This document shows positions 45,161 to 54,057 of a stretch of 64,000 nucleotides of DNA, one piece after another; position 1 is the stretch's first letter; the number at the start of each line of letters is the position of its first letter. The notes beneath the pieces are model-generated. The model saw nothing but the letters and a program-made list of their open reading frames with translations, was not told the DNA's origin and ran no database searches. The translations under genes and the position numbers were made by a program. Origin of the DNA: Anaerolineales bacterium UBA3499 (lineage in GTDB: Bacteria > Chloroflexota > Anaerolineae > Anaerolineales > UBA11657); the NCBI GenBank assembly GCA_002377585.1, contig DFQC01000025.1, forward strand, positions 138,489 to 202,488. Reading direction: 5' to 3'.

Positions 45161-45202
45161 CAGTGTTGATGTAATATTGTAACCTTACATCAACACTGCT
45201 AA
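45157..45202 (+). terminator. Long perfect hairpin at the end of the XPB-like gene
   Basis: TTAGCAGTGTTGATGTAA (45157-45174), a 10-base loop, then TTACATCAACACTGCTAA (45185-45202): an 18-bp stem with no mismatch that includes the stop codon TAG. No T-run follows on the plus strand. It probably ends or protects the transcript, or acts in both directions, since tRNA-Arg lies just beyond on the opposite strand. Confidence 0.6.
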
Positions 45203-45261
45203 GTTGCCGGCAATTGATAAAAACACAATATATCCTAATGATTAACATGTGGGTTCTGTAG

Positions 45262-45334
45262 CACCCCTGCCGCGACTCGAACGCGGGACCTCTTGCTCCG
45301 GAGGCAAGCGCTCTATCCACTGAGCTACAGGGGC
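45262..45334 (-). tRNA. tRNA-Arg (anticodon CCG)
   Basis: Read on the minus strand, the 73 bases fold as a cloverleaf. The acceptor is GCCCCTG/CAGGGGT (first pair G-T), the D arm GCTC/GAGC, the anticodon stem CTTGC/GCAAG with loop CTCCGGA (anticodon CCG), and the T arm CCGCG/CGCGG with loop TTCGAGT. The discriminator is G and CCA is not encoded. It decodes CGG, a rare Arg codon in A+T-rich genomes. Confidence 0.95.
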
Positions 45335-45363
45335 AAGTACCGAATGTAATTTACTAATAGTGA

Positions 45364-46026
45364 TTATTCCTTATTCATTTTACTTACTAAGAAAGCCCAA
45401 CGCGAAGACAAATGTACCAATGGGTTAGAACTGTTGGTATCAAGGATTGCAGTATTCAAATTAGCAACAAATGCATCGGAATCTACATAATCCTGCATAT
45501 AGATAGTCGATTTACCTACCTCAGAATAAGAATGAGCATCAGATCCCACTGTAGTCATCAAGCCTAATTCATTAGCAAATAGAGATGCATTATTGTTCAT
45601 TGATGCATTTAATGAACGTGAATTAAACACTTCAATTGCATCTACATGCGGAGCTATCATACGCAAATCTGATTCAGACCAAGAACCATGACGATGAATG
45701 TCAAATGGATGTGGCACCAAAATCACAGCTCCCTGATCTCGAAAACACTCGATGGTGTCTAAAGGGTCAAGTCCATATGAAACTTCCTTCTCAACAAATA
45801 GAGCTATTAGTTCGCCTTTGGTTGTCATAATCTCTACACCAGGAATTATCAGGTCTGGTGCAAGCGAAGCCATCTCAAAAGCACCTTTAGTAGTGTTGTG
45901 ATCTGTCACACAGAGACGATTTATGCCGCGCTCATGACAAACTTCAATCAACCGTTTGGGATGCATCAAACAATCTGCAGAATAATGCGTGTGGCAATGA
46001 GTTTCAATCCTAATAGTATTTATCAT
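45364..46026 (-). CDS. PHP-domain metal-dependent phosphoesterase
   Basis: A 220-residue PHP protein with the metal-site motifs in order: HCHTHYSADCLMHP, VTDHNTTKG, GVEIMTTKGE, PHPFDIHRHG and GSDAHSYSEVGKS. These bind three metals in the polymerase-and-histidinol-phosphatase fold. The length and motif spacing match stand-alone PHP hydrolases such as the nucleotide 3',5'-phosphatase/RNase AM group, so the substrate may be a phosphorylated nucleotide or a short RNA. The stop lies 29 bases from the tRNA-Arg gene, which is upstream on the same strand, so it may share that transcript. Confidence 0.85.
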   Translation of the reverse strand: MINTIRIETHCHTHYSADCLMHPKRLIEVCHERGINRLCVTDHNTTKGAFEMASLAPDLIIPGVEIMTTKGELIALFVEKEVSYGLDPLDTIECFRDQGAVILVPHPFDIHRHGSWSESDLRMIAPHVDAIEVFNSRSLNASMNNNASLFANELGLMTTVGSDAHSYSEVGKSTIYMQDYVDSDAFVANLNTAILDTNSSNPLVHLSSRWAFLVSKMNKE

Positions 46027-46132
46027 GAATAAGACAAAGTATACCTCTTACATGATGGTAAAATTACTTTATTCATATACTAGATGTTTTATCAATTGTG
46101 ACTGAAATAATCAAAAAATATCTACAATATCT

Positions 46133-46528
46133 ATGTTAAATAGAAACAAAGAGCAAATATACCTTTATAGCAGCCTAATCATACTACCGCTTCTATCTGT
46201 AATAATATTGGCCTACGCTACCATGGGAGTGCCAACAGATATATCAGCGCTAGCGGATGGAATATTAGTATTATTACTAGTACCAATCATTATCTTTGCA
46301 GGACTTACATTAATATTCCTTCTAGTATTGTCCTACTATCTCGGACGATTATACAAATCCACAAACTCTCTATTAGATAATCTGCAAATATTCACTGAAA
46401 GAACTAATACTTCAGCTAAAAGATATGCTCAAAAAACCAGCGTCCAAATAAACCAGTTTAATCGAATAATACAAATCCCCTTAAATACTATGGGGTACTT
46501 GAGAAGACAATTCACCAATTTATTTTAG
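46133..46528 (+). CDS. Small membrane protein of unknown function
   Basis: A 131-residue protein with two strong membrane helices (SSLIILPLLSVIILAYAT, about 12-30; GILVLLLVPIIIFAGLTLIF, about 43-68). A polar helical tail follows (NSLLDNLQIFTERTNTSAKR), then Gln/Asn/Arg-rich amphipathic helix (VQINQFNRIIQIPLNTMGYL). I recognise no family. The order of helices and tail looks like small YtxH- or DUF948-like envelope proteins. A second small membrane gene starts 9 bases later. Confidence 0.6.
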   Translation: MLNRNKEQIYLYSSLIILPLLSVIILAYATMGVPTDISALADGILVLLLVPIIIFAGLTLIFLLVLSYYLGRLYKSTNSLLDNLQIFTERTNTSAKRYAQKTSVQINQFNRIIQIPLNTMGYLRRQFTNLF

Positions 46529-46537
46529 GAATATATA

Positions 46538-46729
46538 GTGAATAAGCTCAAAAAACAAACTGTGCTCCTGTCTGGTATAGTCGGCGCTTTAGTTGGAATT
46601 TGGCTAGTATCCTGTCTACACCACAATAAAGAAGCTGATAATGATACAGAATTTTCTGCCAGAGAAATAATATCATTAGCTATGGAAGCGCTTAAATTAC
46701 TCCAAAACTTCTTCAACAAGACACGTTAG
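46538..46729 (+). CDS. Very small single-helix membrane protein
   Basis: A 63-residue protein starting at GTG 46538. A basic head (MNKLKKQT) precedes one helix rich in Gly and Val (VLLSGIVGALVGIWLVSCL) with GxxxG-like spacing. An acidic linker and an amphipathic C-terminal helix (AREIISLAMEALKLLQNFFN) follow. It is 9 bases downstream of the preceding membrane gene, so they are almost certainly co-expressed and may act together. No function is assigned. Confidence 0.5.
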   Translation: MNKLKKQTVLLSGIVGALVGIWLVSCLHHNKEADNDTEFSAREIISLAMEALKLLQNFFNKTR

Positions 46730-46872
46730 ATACCATTACTAACTGATTTCCTACAACACCTTTGTTGACACAAACTTTGATCAATAGGTCATCTGACTGA
46801 ATTTAATTAGTTGCAATCAATGATTCCAAGATTGCAGCCAACGAAGTCACTCTAGTACAGTATAATTTTGTT

Positions 46873-48129
46873 ATGGATCATTGGAAAATAGCTCCACCTA
46901 AGCCATCGTCATTAGGGGATCATGATGTACAAATCGATGGGCATCACCTGAAAGATAAAAGAGTGGCGCTCGTGATAACTGGTGGAATAGCAGCAATGAA
47001 AGCTCCTTTTATTATTAGAGCTTTACGCAGTCAAGGGGCATCAGTAGTAGTATTTGCTTCCGAAGAATCTCTGCGATACACGACAATTGATGCACTGGAA
47101 TGGAGTTCTAATAATAGGGTAGTTCACCGGCTTACTGCAGCCTCCGAACATCTAAGTGATAACAACCCATTTGATATATATCTCGTAGCGCCTGCTACTT
47201 ACAACACTATTAACAAAATAGCTAATGGTATAGCTGACAATACAGTCACCACAGTATTGGCAGTAGCTATTGGACGCATGGAAAGAGGAAAGTCAAAGCT
47301 TGTGATTGCTCCTACCGCACATGGCATGTTACATAACTCGTTGCTTACAACTTCATTACACAAGCTAGAAAATATCGGTGTGCACATAATCCCACCACGG
47401 GAGGAACATGGTAAACACAAACTACCACATGAAGATAATATAGTAGCCGAAACCAGCCGTGTGCTTAGCAATTCCTCTCTCAAGAATCTAGCAATTATTG
47501 TAACTGGTGGACCTATACCATCATCAGTCGATGATGTACGACAAATATCCAATATATTTACAGGTCGCCTGGGACTTACAATAGCAAAAGAGTTACATTT
47601 GAGAGGTGCGGATGTCTTGCTAATACAAGGCTCTAACGCCATCCAATCTCCAGCGTGGTTGCCTATTATTAGAGTAAACAATATAGTGGAATATGCTGAT
47701 GTAATCACACATTCACTAACAACTAAACAATACGCTGCAGGAATTTTTACGGCAGCAGTTGCAGATTTTCGACCAAACACACCTCTAACAGGAAAGATTT
47801 CTAGTAACAATCCACTAGAGCTAAGTTTGGTGCCAACAGACAAGATAATAAATCAAGTAAAAACTAATTTTCCCGATGTTTACATGATTACATTTAAATA
47901 TGAACATAATATGACTTATGATGAATTGCTATCAAAGGCACATAAGAGAATCGAGCAAGGATATCCGGTGGTGATAGCAAATTGCGGTAATGAAAAGGGC
48001 CCCGGTGGTGAACAAATAGCTCATCTAGTAAGTTCTAGCACTCAGCAACCACAAAAAGGCACCGGCAAACTAGAGATAGCCAAGATGATAATAAATCACC
48101 TTGAACAAATACTGGAAATAGCAGAGTAA
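46873..48129 (+). CDS. Divergent CoaBC-like flavoprotein
   Basis: A 418-residue protein with the CoaBC domain plan. A flavodoxin-like CoaC half (about 28-200) has ALVITGGIAAMKAPFI, a His in EHLSDNNP and VAPATYNTINKIANGIADN. A CoaB half (about 205-415) keeps DDVRQISN and AAVADFRP. CoaBC makes 4'-phosphopantetheine from phosphopantothenate, Cys and CTP. Several usual motifs are changed: AMN-x-x-M is PTAHGML, the LACG cysteine loop is KHKLPHEDN, and the CoaB start AGGTREPID is TGGPIPSSV. It may be a true but fast-evolving CoaBC or a paralogue with another substrate. The deacetylase gene follows after 27 bases. Confidence 0.75.
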   Translation: MDHWKIAPPKPSSLGDHDVQIDGHHLKDKRVALVITGGIAAMKAPFIIRALRSQGASVVVFASEESLRYTTIDALEWSSNNRVVHRLTAASEHLSDNNPFDIYLVAPATYNTINKIANGIADNTVTTVLAVAIGRMERGKSKLVIAPTAHGMLHNSLLTTSLHKLENIGVHIIPPREEHGKHKLPHEDNIVAETSRVLSNSSLKNLAIIVTGGPIPSSVDDVRQISNIFTGRLGLTIAKELHLRGADVLLIQGSNAIQSPAWLPIIRVNNIVEYADVITHSLTTKQYAAGIFTAAVADFRPNTPLTGKISSNNPLELSLVPTDKIINQVKTNFPDVYMITFKYEHNMTYDELLSKAHKRIEQGYPVVIANCGNEKGPGGEQIAHLVSSSTQQPQKGTGKLEIAKMIINHLEQILEIAE

Positions 48130-48156
48130 AATTGATAAACTGAGGACAACAAAATA

Positions 48157-48987
48157 ATGGCAAACCACATAGTGTGTTTGACTTTCGATTTCGATGTCAT
48201 GTCGGGACACATTGCCCGAGGCAGGACTACACCTACTCCTATCTCACGAGGAGAATTTGGCATCGTTGGTGCAGGTCGCATTCTTTCCCTACTAAAATCC
48301 CAGGAAATATCATCTACTTGGTTTATCCCTGGTTTCACAATCGAAACTTACCCAGAAGCTTGCATACAAATTGTAGCAGGTGGCCACGAGGTTGCACATC
48401 ATGGTTGGACACATGTTCCACCCGACTTGTTGAATTTAGAACAGGAAGAATATGAAATGATTCTTGCCAACGAAGCCATAGAAAAATTGTGCGGCAGAAA
48501 AGCACAGGGATACCGATCTCCAGCCTGGGATCTAAGTCCCAATACTTTAGACTTATTGGTCAAGCATGGTTTTTTCTATGAAAGCTCTATGATGGGACAT
48601 GACTATTTACCTTACCGGGTACGCCAAAAAGACGTAATCAAATTGCATGAACCCATGAAATTTGGTAAAAAAACCCCATTAATAGAAATGCCTATTAGCT
48701 GGTCGCAGGATGACCACCCTCATTTTGAAATGCGCAACGATTTGCGACGGTCTGGGCATCGTAATGCCAATAGTGTCATGGAAAACTGGATTGATGACTT
48801 TGTCTACATGACCCGCTACACTAATTGGGGGATCATCACTTATACCTGTCATCCTTATGTAATTGGACGTGGGCATCGGATGCTAATGCTGGAACGTTTT
48901 GTCACAAAACTCCAATCCCTGGGAGCAGAATTCATGAGCATGGAAAGTGCGGCTCGCTTGTACGACAAGCATAACCCTTTCGGCTAA
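48157..48987 (+). CDS. Polysaccharide deacetylase family protein
   Basis: A 276-residue NodB-type carbohydrate esterase of the cytoplasmic subgroup near peptidoglycan deacetylase HP0310 and PuuE. Catalytic Asp in LTFDFDVMSGH and metal His residues in HEVAHHGWTHVPP are present, together with the RSPAWDLSPNTLDLL motif and the later GIITYTCHPYVIGRGHR segment. It has no signal peptide, so it may act on soluble amides or lipid-linked sugars inside the cell. Its last four bases overlap the end of the convergent PfkB kinase gene. Confidence 0.85.
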   Translation: MANHIVCLTFDFDVMSGHIARGRTTPTPISRGEFGIVGAGRILSLLKSQEISSTWFIPGFTIETYPEACIQIVAGGHEVAHHGWTHVPPDLLNLEQEEYEMILANEAIEKLCGRKAQGYRSPAWDLSPNTLDLLVKHGFFYESSMMGHDYLPYRVRQKDVIKLHEPMKFGKKTPLIEMPISWSQDDHPHFEMRNDLRRSGHRNANSVMENWIDDFVYMTRYTNWGIITYTCHPYVIGRGHRMLMLERFVTKLQSLGAEFMSMESAARLYDKHNPFG

Positions 48988-49850
48988 TTGTTAATCAATT
49001 GAGATATTGCGATATCAACGTCATTAGGAACACTATATAAACCTTCTCTTTTTACCGAGTCAGAGGCTACATTAATTGCTAGCCGAGCAGCCAAGCTATA
49101 GTCTCTAGTATGATAATACAAAACGAAAAATACTGAGGCAAATATATCTCCAGCTCCTGTAGAATCTTTCATTACCACGTTAGGTGCTTGAAAGTGATGT
49201 CTTTTACCTCCACCAAATACAGTTGCTCCTTTGTCAGACTCAGTAATCACTAACACTTTTGAAACATCAGCACATCTTTCTATGTAGTCCCAATCCCCAT
49301 CTACATCTTCAATACTAAACACTACAGCATCAACATTAGATACAACTTCTGTCAATTTTGGAAATGCACACCTTATTATTCTTCCATCATGATCCCATTT
49401 ACGAAGCCACCCTTGTAGTGTTACACCAATAAATGCATCAGGAAATCGGTTGACTATGGACTGGTCTATATCGTTAGCCAAAGGACCTATATGTACGATT
49501 GGCGCTGTCAACCATCGCCCTGGTACACTATCATAAGACAATGATGAAGCCCGCTTTCGCAAATATTGTACTCTTCCAGTATCAGTATATATATTTTGAT
49601 ATTCTGTTGTCACGTCTGAATGCTGGCGCGCAACCAATATGCCATTTTTCTCCAAAGGCAGAAGATTCAAGTCTGTACTGATAGACGACACAACCCCAAC
49701 TCGCAGCCCTAATGCGCTTGCCATGAGACTGCTATAAGATGCTGTACCTCCAAGAGAATATGCGCCACTAACACTCAAATCGCGAGTAATACTACCCAAC
49801 ATTAAATAATCAATTGATGTTGATACAGCTGAAGGGTTTTCACTAATCAT
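48984..49850 (-). CDS. PfkB-family carbohydrate kinase, possibly inositol-related
   Basis: A 288-residue ribokinase-type protein. The C-terminal signature KDSTGAGDIFASVFF contains the catalytic Asp and anion hole. The N-terminal GGTASYSSLMASALGLRVGVVSS strand (shown in part as GGTASYSSLMASALG) binds the substrate. It lies 68 bases downstream of inositol-1-phosphate synthase on the same strand. Known archaeal and plant inositol 3-kinases also belong to this superfamily, so inositol or an inositol derivative is a reasonable substrate guess; sequence alone does not prove it. Confidence 0.8.
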   Translation of the reverse strand: MISENPSAVSTSIDYLMLGSITRDLSVSGAYSLGGTASYSSLMASALGLRVGVVSSISTDLNLLPLEKNGILVARQHSDVTTEYQNIYTDTGRVQYLRKRASSLSYDSVPGRWLTAPIVHIGPLANDIDQSIVNRFPDAFIGVTLQGWLRKWDHDGRIIRCAFPKLTEVVSNVDAVVFSIEDVDGDWDYIERCADVSKVLVITESDKGATVFGGGKRHHFQAPNVVMKDSTGAGDIFASVFFVLYYHTRDYSLAARLAINVASDSVKREGLYSVPNDVDIAISQLINN

Positions 49851-49918
49851 TGTGAAAACATTTGATTGACTAAATTGATTTTGATTTGTTGCCCAACCAA
49901 ATTTGTAATTGTCTGCAG

Positions 49919-51001
49919 CTAAGCACCCAAAATAAAGTCTTCCACCATTCTACGTGCCTCATCATCAGTATATTGAACTGGGGGAGATTTCATAAAATAG
50001 GCAGAGGCCTCATGCAAAGGTCCTGAAATATTACGATCCAAAGCCAGTTTGGCACAACGCACAGCATCAATTACTACACCTGCCGAATTTGGAGAATCCC
50101 ACACTTCCAGTTTCAATTCTAAATTTATCGGTACGTCTCCGAATGAATTGCCTTCCATACGAATATGACACCATTTGCGATCTGTTAACCACGGTACATA
50201 ATCGCTAGGACCCACATGTACATTATCATCTCCAAGATCATAAGGCAGTTGGCTAGTTACGGATTGTGTCTTAGAGATTTTCTTAGATTCAAGTCTTTCG
50301 CGCTCAAGCATATTATAGAAATCCATATTACCACCAAAATTAAGCTGGTAAGTACGATCCAGATGAACACCGCGCTCTCGAAACAAGTTTGCCAGGACGC
50401 GATGTGTAATGGTAGCTCCAACCTGGCTCTTGATATCATCGCCAATGATAGGAACACCATGCTCCCTAAAACGCTCCGGCCAATAATCTTGACTAGCAAT
50501 AAACACAGGTACGCAGTTAACAAACGCACAACCACTTTCCAAAATATGCTCCACATACCATTTCGTTGCCATCTCAGAACCAACAGGCAAGTAACTTACT
50601 ACCACATCAGTTCTAGTATCTTTAAGGATCTGTACTATGTTATCTGTTGGGCCAGGTGCTTTATCAACTACTCCACTTAGATATTTTCCTATGCCATCAT
50701 GCGTCATACCCCTATGTACAGTAACACCCATGTTGTCCACATCAGCAAATTTAGTCGTATTGTTAGGGCTTGCCCAAATCGCTTTACTTAAATCCAGACC
50801 CACCTTACTATCAACAACATCGAAGGCTGCCGAAAATTCGATATCACTGATGTGATATCCACCTAGATTCACATGCATTAAACCAGGTACCTCAACATCA
50901 TCGCTGGCATTCTTATAATATTCTACGCCTTGCACGAACGATGAGGCACAGTTGCCAACACCGATAATAGCAACCCGTACCTTATTGTGTTGATTTGTCA
51001 T
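49919..51001 (-). CDS. ino1: Inositol-1-phosphate synthase
   Basis: A 360-residue enzyme converting glucose 6-phosphate to 1L-myo-inositol 1-phosphate with an NAD-dependent mechanism. The Rossmann motif VAIIGVGNCASSFVQGV opens the protein. Conserved family segments include GDDIKSQVGATITHRVL, the NFGGNMDFYNM loop, and the catalytic-lysine region SDYVPWLTDRKWCHIRMEG (in part). The length matches the short prokaryotic type of Mycobacterium and archaea. It supplies inositol for phospholipids, mycothiol-like thiols or compatible solutes. Probably co-transcribed with the PfkB kinase. Confidence 0.94.
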   Translation of the reverse strand: MTNQHNKVRVAIIGVGNCASSFVQGVEYYKNASDDVEVPGLMHVNLGGYHISDIEFSAAFDVVDSKVGLDLSKAIWASPNNTTKFADVDNMGVTVHRGMTHDGIGKYLSGVVDKAPGPTDNIVQILKDTRTDVVVSYLPVGSEMATKWYVEHILESGCAFVNCVPVFIASQDYWPERFREHGVPIIGDDIKSQVGATITHRVLANLFRERGVHLDRTYQLNFGGNMDFYNMLERERLESKKISKTQSVTSQLPYDLGDDNVHVGPSDYVPWLTDRKWCHIRMEGNSFGDVPINLELKLEVWDSPNSAGVVIDAVRCAKLALDRNISGPLHEASAYFMKSPPVQYTDDEARRMVEDFILGA

Positions 51002-51169
51002 GACAATATAGCTCCTAGATATCTTTTGACCAATTAGATCATTTCAACGTCATTAACATATAACAATCCGCTGTTACGACTCAAATTGTAAATCTACATC
51101 TAAATCACTATACATCTCATCAAATCTCAATAGTTCAACAATAAAACCAATGAGTATTCAATCCATCAA

Positions 51170-53395
51170 CTAACTACGCCTTGACCTATTAGAAGGACCA
51201 CCTCTACCCCGACGATCTCCACCACCACGACTATTCCTACCGGAAGAACGAGGTTTGCGAGGCTTGTCACGCTCCCGGGCTTCTTCCACACTCCAGCCCT
51301 CTAGAACAGCCTGTCGTGACAAACGAACCTTTCCATTTGCATCAACATCTGTCACCATAACAGTTAAATCTTCGCCTACCTTGGCAACATCCTCTACCTT
51401 TTCCACACGAAAATCAGCCAACTGACTAATATGTACTAAACCATCAGTACCAGGTATGATCTGTACAAAAGCTCCAAATGGTTCAGTACGAACCACTTTA
51501 CCGGTGTAAATCCGCCCAACCTCAGCACTTTCTGTTAAGGCTTCAACACGAGTACGGGCTTCCTCTGCAGCTGGCCCTTCGGGCGCAGCTATAAAGACAC
51601 GACCATCGTCTTGAACATCAATCTTAGCACCAGTTTCCTCCTGCAGTGCACGAATTGTCTTACCACCTGGACCAATAACAGCGCCTATTTTGTCCTCTGG
51701 AACATTTACCACTATCATCCGTGGAGCATAAGGTGACATATCTTCACGGGGCATATCAATATGATCAGTCATTACGCCTAATATTTCCAAACGAGCCTCT
51801 CGTGCCTGTAACAACGCCTCCTCCATAATCTCTGCGGTAATTCCAGTAATTTTTATATCCATTTGTAGAGCAGTAATACCAACGTCAGTACCTGCCACCT
51901 TAAAATCCATATCGCCCAGATGATCTTCCATTCCTTGTATATCAGTTAGAATGACGTAACTTTCATCCTGTTTCACCAATCCCATTGCAATCCCTCCAAC
52001 TGGCTTCTTGATTGGCACTCCAGCATCCATCAACGCTAATGTGGATCCACAAACTGATGCCATAGAAGTTGACCCATTGGAGGACAATACTTCAGAAACC
52101 ACTCGCAATGTGTAAGCAAAATCATCTTCATCTGGTAAAACAGCTCTTAATGCTGTTTCAGCCAGAGCACCATGACCTATTTCACGTCGTTTGGGACCAC
52201 GCAAAAACCAAGTCTCGCCAGTACTGTATGGTGGAAAGTTATAATGATGCATGTAACGCTTTTCATTCAATGGAGACAGAGTATCGAGCATCTGTGCTTC
52301 CCGTGGGGTTCCCAAAGTCGCCAAGCTCAGTACCTGAGTTTCACCTCTAGTGAACAATCCCGAACCATGTGCTCTCGGGCTCAGACCAGTCTCAGCCGCA
52401 AGCAATCGAAGATCAGTGGATCCACGTCCATCGGGTCGCACACCATCTAAAATACGGTTGCGGACTTCCGTCTTCACTACATTACTGAATGAAGTCTTTA
52501 CATCACCGAGTTCCACATCTTCATTACCATCATAATCTAGTAACAAATCATCCTTTAACGCATCTAGTGCTTGATCACGCATAGATTTTTCATCATTGTC
52601 TCGTATTGCAGAAACCACCTTGGCTTGAACTTTATCAACAATCTCTTGCTGTAGATTGTCATCTATAGAAAAACTCTCATAGTCATCCCGTTTTGGTTTT
52701 CCAACTTCGGCGGCCATTTTGTCTTGCATATCAATTAAAGGTATTAGAGACTCATGCCCAAAAGTAAGAGCTTCAACCATTTTTTCTTCTGGTACCTGAT
52801 CAGCACCACACTCAACCATCAGTATTGCATCACGTGTGCCAGCAATACGTAAGTCAAGAGCGGATTCTGCCATTTGTTCAAAAGTCGGGTTCACAACAAA
52901 ATCTCCCTCTATCATCCCAATGCGTACTGCTCCAATCGGACCCTCATATGGGGGTATACCATAGGGAATATCAGAAATAGCCAACGCTGCACTAGCACCA
53001 ACAATAGCTAAGATGTCTGGCTGTATATTTCCATCCACAGAGAGAGCGGTAATAATAATTTGTACTTCATTGCGTAAATCTTTCGGAAAAAGTGGTCGTA
53101 ATGGTCTATCGGTTAAACGACTGGTCAATATAGCACCTTCACTAGCACGACCCTCTCGTCTAAAGAATGATCCCGGTATACGACCAGCTGCATACAGTTT
53201 TTCCTCGAAATCAACGCTCAGCGGGAAGAAATCTATTCCAGGTCGAGCGTTTGAAGACATTGTAGCAGTAACCAGTAACATTGTATCACCCTGTCTAATC
53301 GTAACTGCACCACCAGCTAATCCAGCTAATTTACCGGTTTCGACAATTATCTCTTGTCCACCTACATTGCTCGTAAATTTTTTGTACTTAGACAT
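51170..53395 (-). CDS. pnp: Polyribonucleotide nucleotidyltransferase (PNPase)
   Basis: A 741-residue 3'-5' phosphorolytic exoribonuclease. Two RNase PH domains flank a helical domain. The KH domain (IGAVIGPGGKTIRALQEETG) and the S1 domain (GRIYTGKVVRTEPFGAFVQI, shifted slightly in spacing) precede an Arg/Gly-rich tail (RKPRSSGRNSRGGGDRRGR). The start is fixed at the ATG at 53395 by a GGAGG eight bases upstream; the frame's extra five codons to 53410 span that site. It follows rpsO as in most bacteria. Confidence 0.97.
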   Translation of the reverse strand: MSKYKKFTSNVGGQEIIVETGKLAGLAGGAVTIRQGDTMLLVTATMSSNARPGIDFFPLSVDFEEKLYAAGRIPGSFFRREGRASEGAILTSRLTDRPLRPLFPKDLRNEVQIIITALSVDGNIQPDILAIVGASAALAISDIPYGIPPYEGPIGAVRIGMIEGDFVVNPTFEQMAESALDLRIAGTRDAILMVECGADQVPEEKMVEALTFGHESLIPLIDMQDKMAAEVGKPKRDDYESFSIDDNLQQEIVDKVQAKVVSAIRDNDEKSMRDQALDALKDDLLLDYDGNEDVELGDVKTSFSNVVKTEVRNRILDGVRPDGRGSTDLRLLAAETGLSPRAHGSGLFTRGETQVLSLATLGTPREAQMLDTLSPLNEKRYMHHYNFPPYSTGETWFLRGPKRREIGHGALAETALRAVLPDEDDFAYTLRVVSEVLSSNGSTSMASVCGSTLALMDAGVPIKKPVGGIAMGLVKQDESYVILTDIQGMEDHLGDMDFKVAGTDVGITALQMDIKITGITAEIMEEALLQAREARLEILGVMTDHIDMPREDMSPYAPRMIVVNVPEDKIGAVIGPGGKTIRALQEETGAKIDVQDDGRVFIAAPEGPAAEEARTRVEALTESAEVGRIYTGKVVRTEPFGAFVQIIPGTDGLVHISQLADFRVEKVEDVAKVGEDLTVMVTDVDANGKVRLSRQAVLEGWSVEEARERDKPRKPRSSGRNSRGGGDRRGRGGPSNRSRRS

Positions 53396-53500
53396 TAAAA
53401 AAACCTCCATAATAGGACAGCAAATACTCCATACAAAAGCATAGAGTAAAACGAAACTTTGATTTTTCCGAAACGGAGGTCAGGGACTGGAAACAGGAGA

Positions 53501-53526
53501 GGAAGCATGCACAAAATATTGCTTCC
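53501..53526 (-). promoter_or_regulatory. Leader hairpin between rpsO and pnp
   Basis: On the minus strand GGAAGCA (53526-53520) pairs with TGCTTCC (53507-53501) around a 12-base loop. The 230-base rpsO-pnp gap in other bacteria contains an RNase III-cut hairpin through which PNPase controls its own mRNA. This stem lies in the same place, and that role is inferred. Confidence 0.4.
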
Positions 53527-53627
53527 TATTCTCTATCCAATGCCTCACCATGCAGTCCGGACTCTAACTTACATAAGTAACTGGCTAATTAAGTTGCCAG
53601 CATTTTCCATGTGAAACAATAACCTAA

Positions 53628-53897
53628 TTAGCTGCGCAACCCAAGCTGCGCGACAATCTCTGCATATCTTTCAGGAAAATTGCGCTTCATATAATGTAGA
53701 TGTCTTCTACGCTGACCAACCAACTTCAATAGTCCTCGTCGCGAATGCTCATCTTTCTTATGTTCTCGCAAGTGATCAGTTAGATACTCAATCCTTCTGG
53801 TCAAGATAGCAACTTGCACTTCTGGTGAACCAGTATCACTAGAATCGCGCTGAAATTCGCTAATTATGTCTGCTTTTGCATCTCTAGAAAGTGTCAT
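53628..53897 (-). CDS. rpsO: 30S ribosomal protein S15
   Basis: An 89-residue protein, exactly the family length, from the ATG at 53897, which has AAGGA eight bases before it. The frame open to 53936 is not used. It shows the helical S15 pattern: SRDAKADIISEFQRDSSDTG, the SPEVQVAILTRRIEYLTDHL 16S-binding helices, and the end RRHLHYMKRNFPERYAEI. It binds 16S rRNA helix junction 20/21/22 early in 30S assembly. It leads the rpsO-pnp operon. Confidence 0.97.
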   Translation of the reverse strand: MTLSRDAKADIISEFQRDSSDTGSPEVQVAILTRRIEYLTDHLREHKKDEHSRRGLLKLVGQRRRHLHYMKRNFPERYAEIVAQLGLRS

Positions 53898-53977
53898 GAC
53901 ATTTATCCTTTTGTCACCATTTGACCAGCTTTGCACTCAATCTACACGCCAATCAAAGGTCAAGTCAATAGGTCAAA

Positions 53978-53986
53978 ATTATACCA
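53978..53986 (-). promoter_or_regulatory. Extended -10 promoter of rpsO-pnp
   Basis: On the minus strand TGG TATAAT (53986-53978) is a perfect extended -10. The -35 at 17 bases is poor. Transcription would start near 53971, about 73 bases before the rpsO ATG, leaving room for a leader. The sequence between includes three closely spaced TTGACC/TTGACT-like words whose role is unclear. Confidence 0.5.
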
Positions 53987-54057
53987 TACAGAATTAAGAC
54001 AAATTGAATACTTTTTATCATCGGACTTTTGGATCGATAAGCAAGATATACTACAAC

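Noticed and set aside
47199..47843. 214-residue minus-strand frame inside the CoaBC-like gene
   Set aside because: The opposite strand has recognisable CoaBC motifs along the full length; this frame has no domain pattern.
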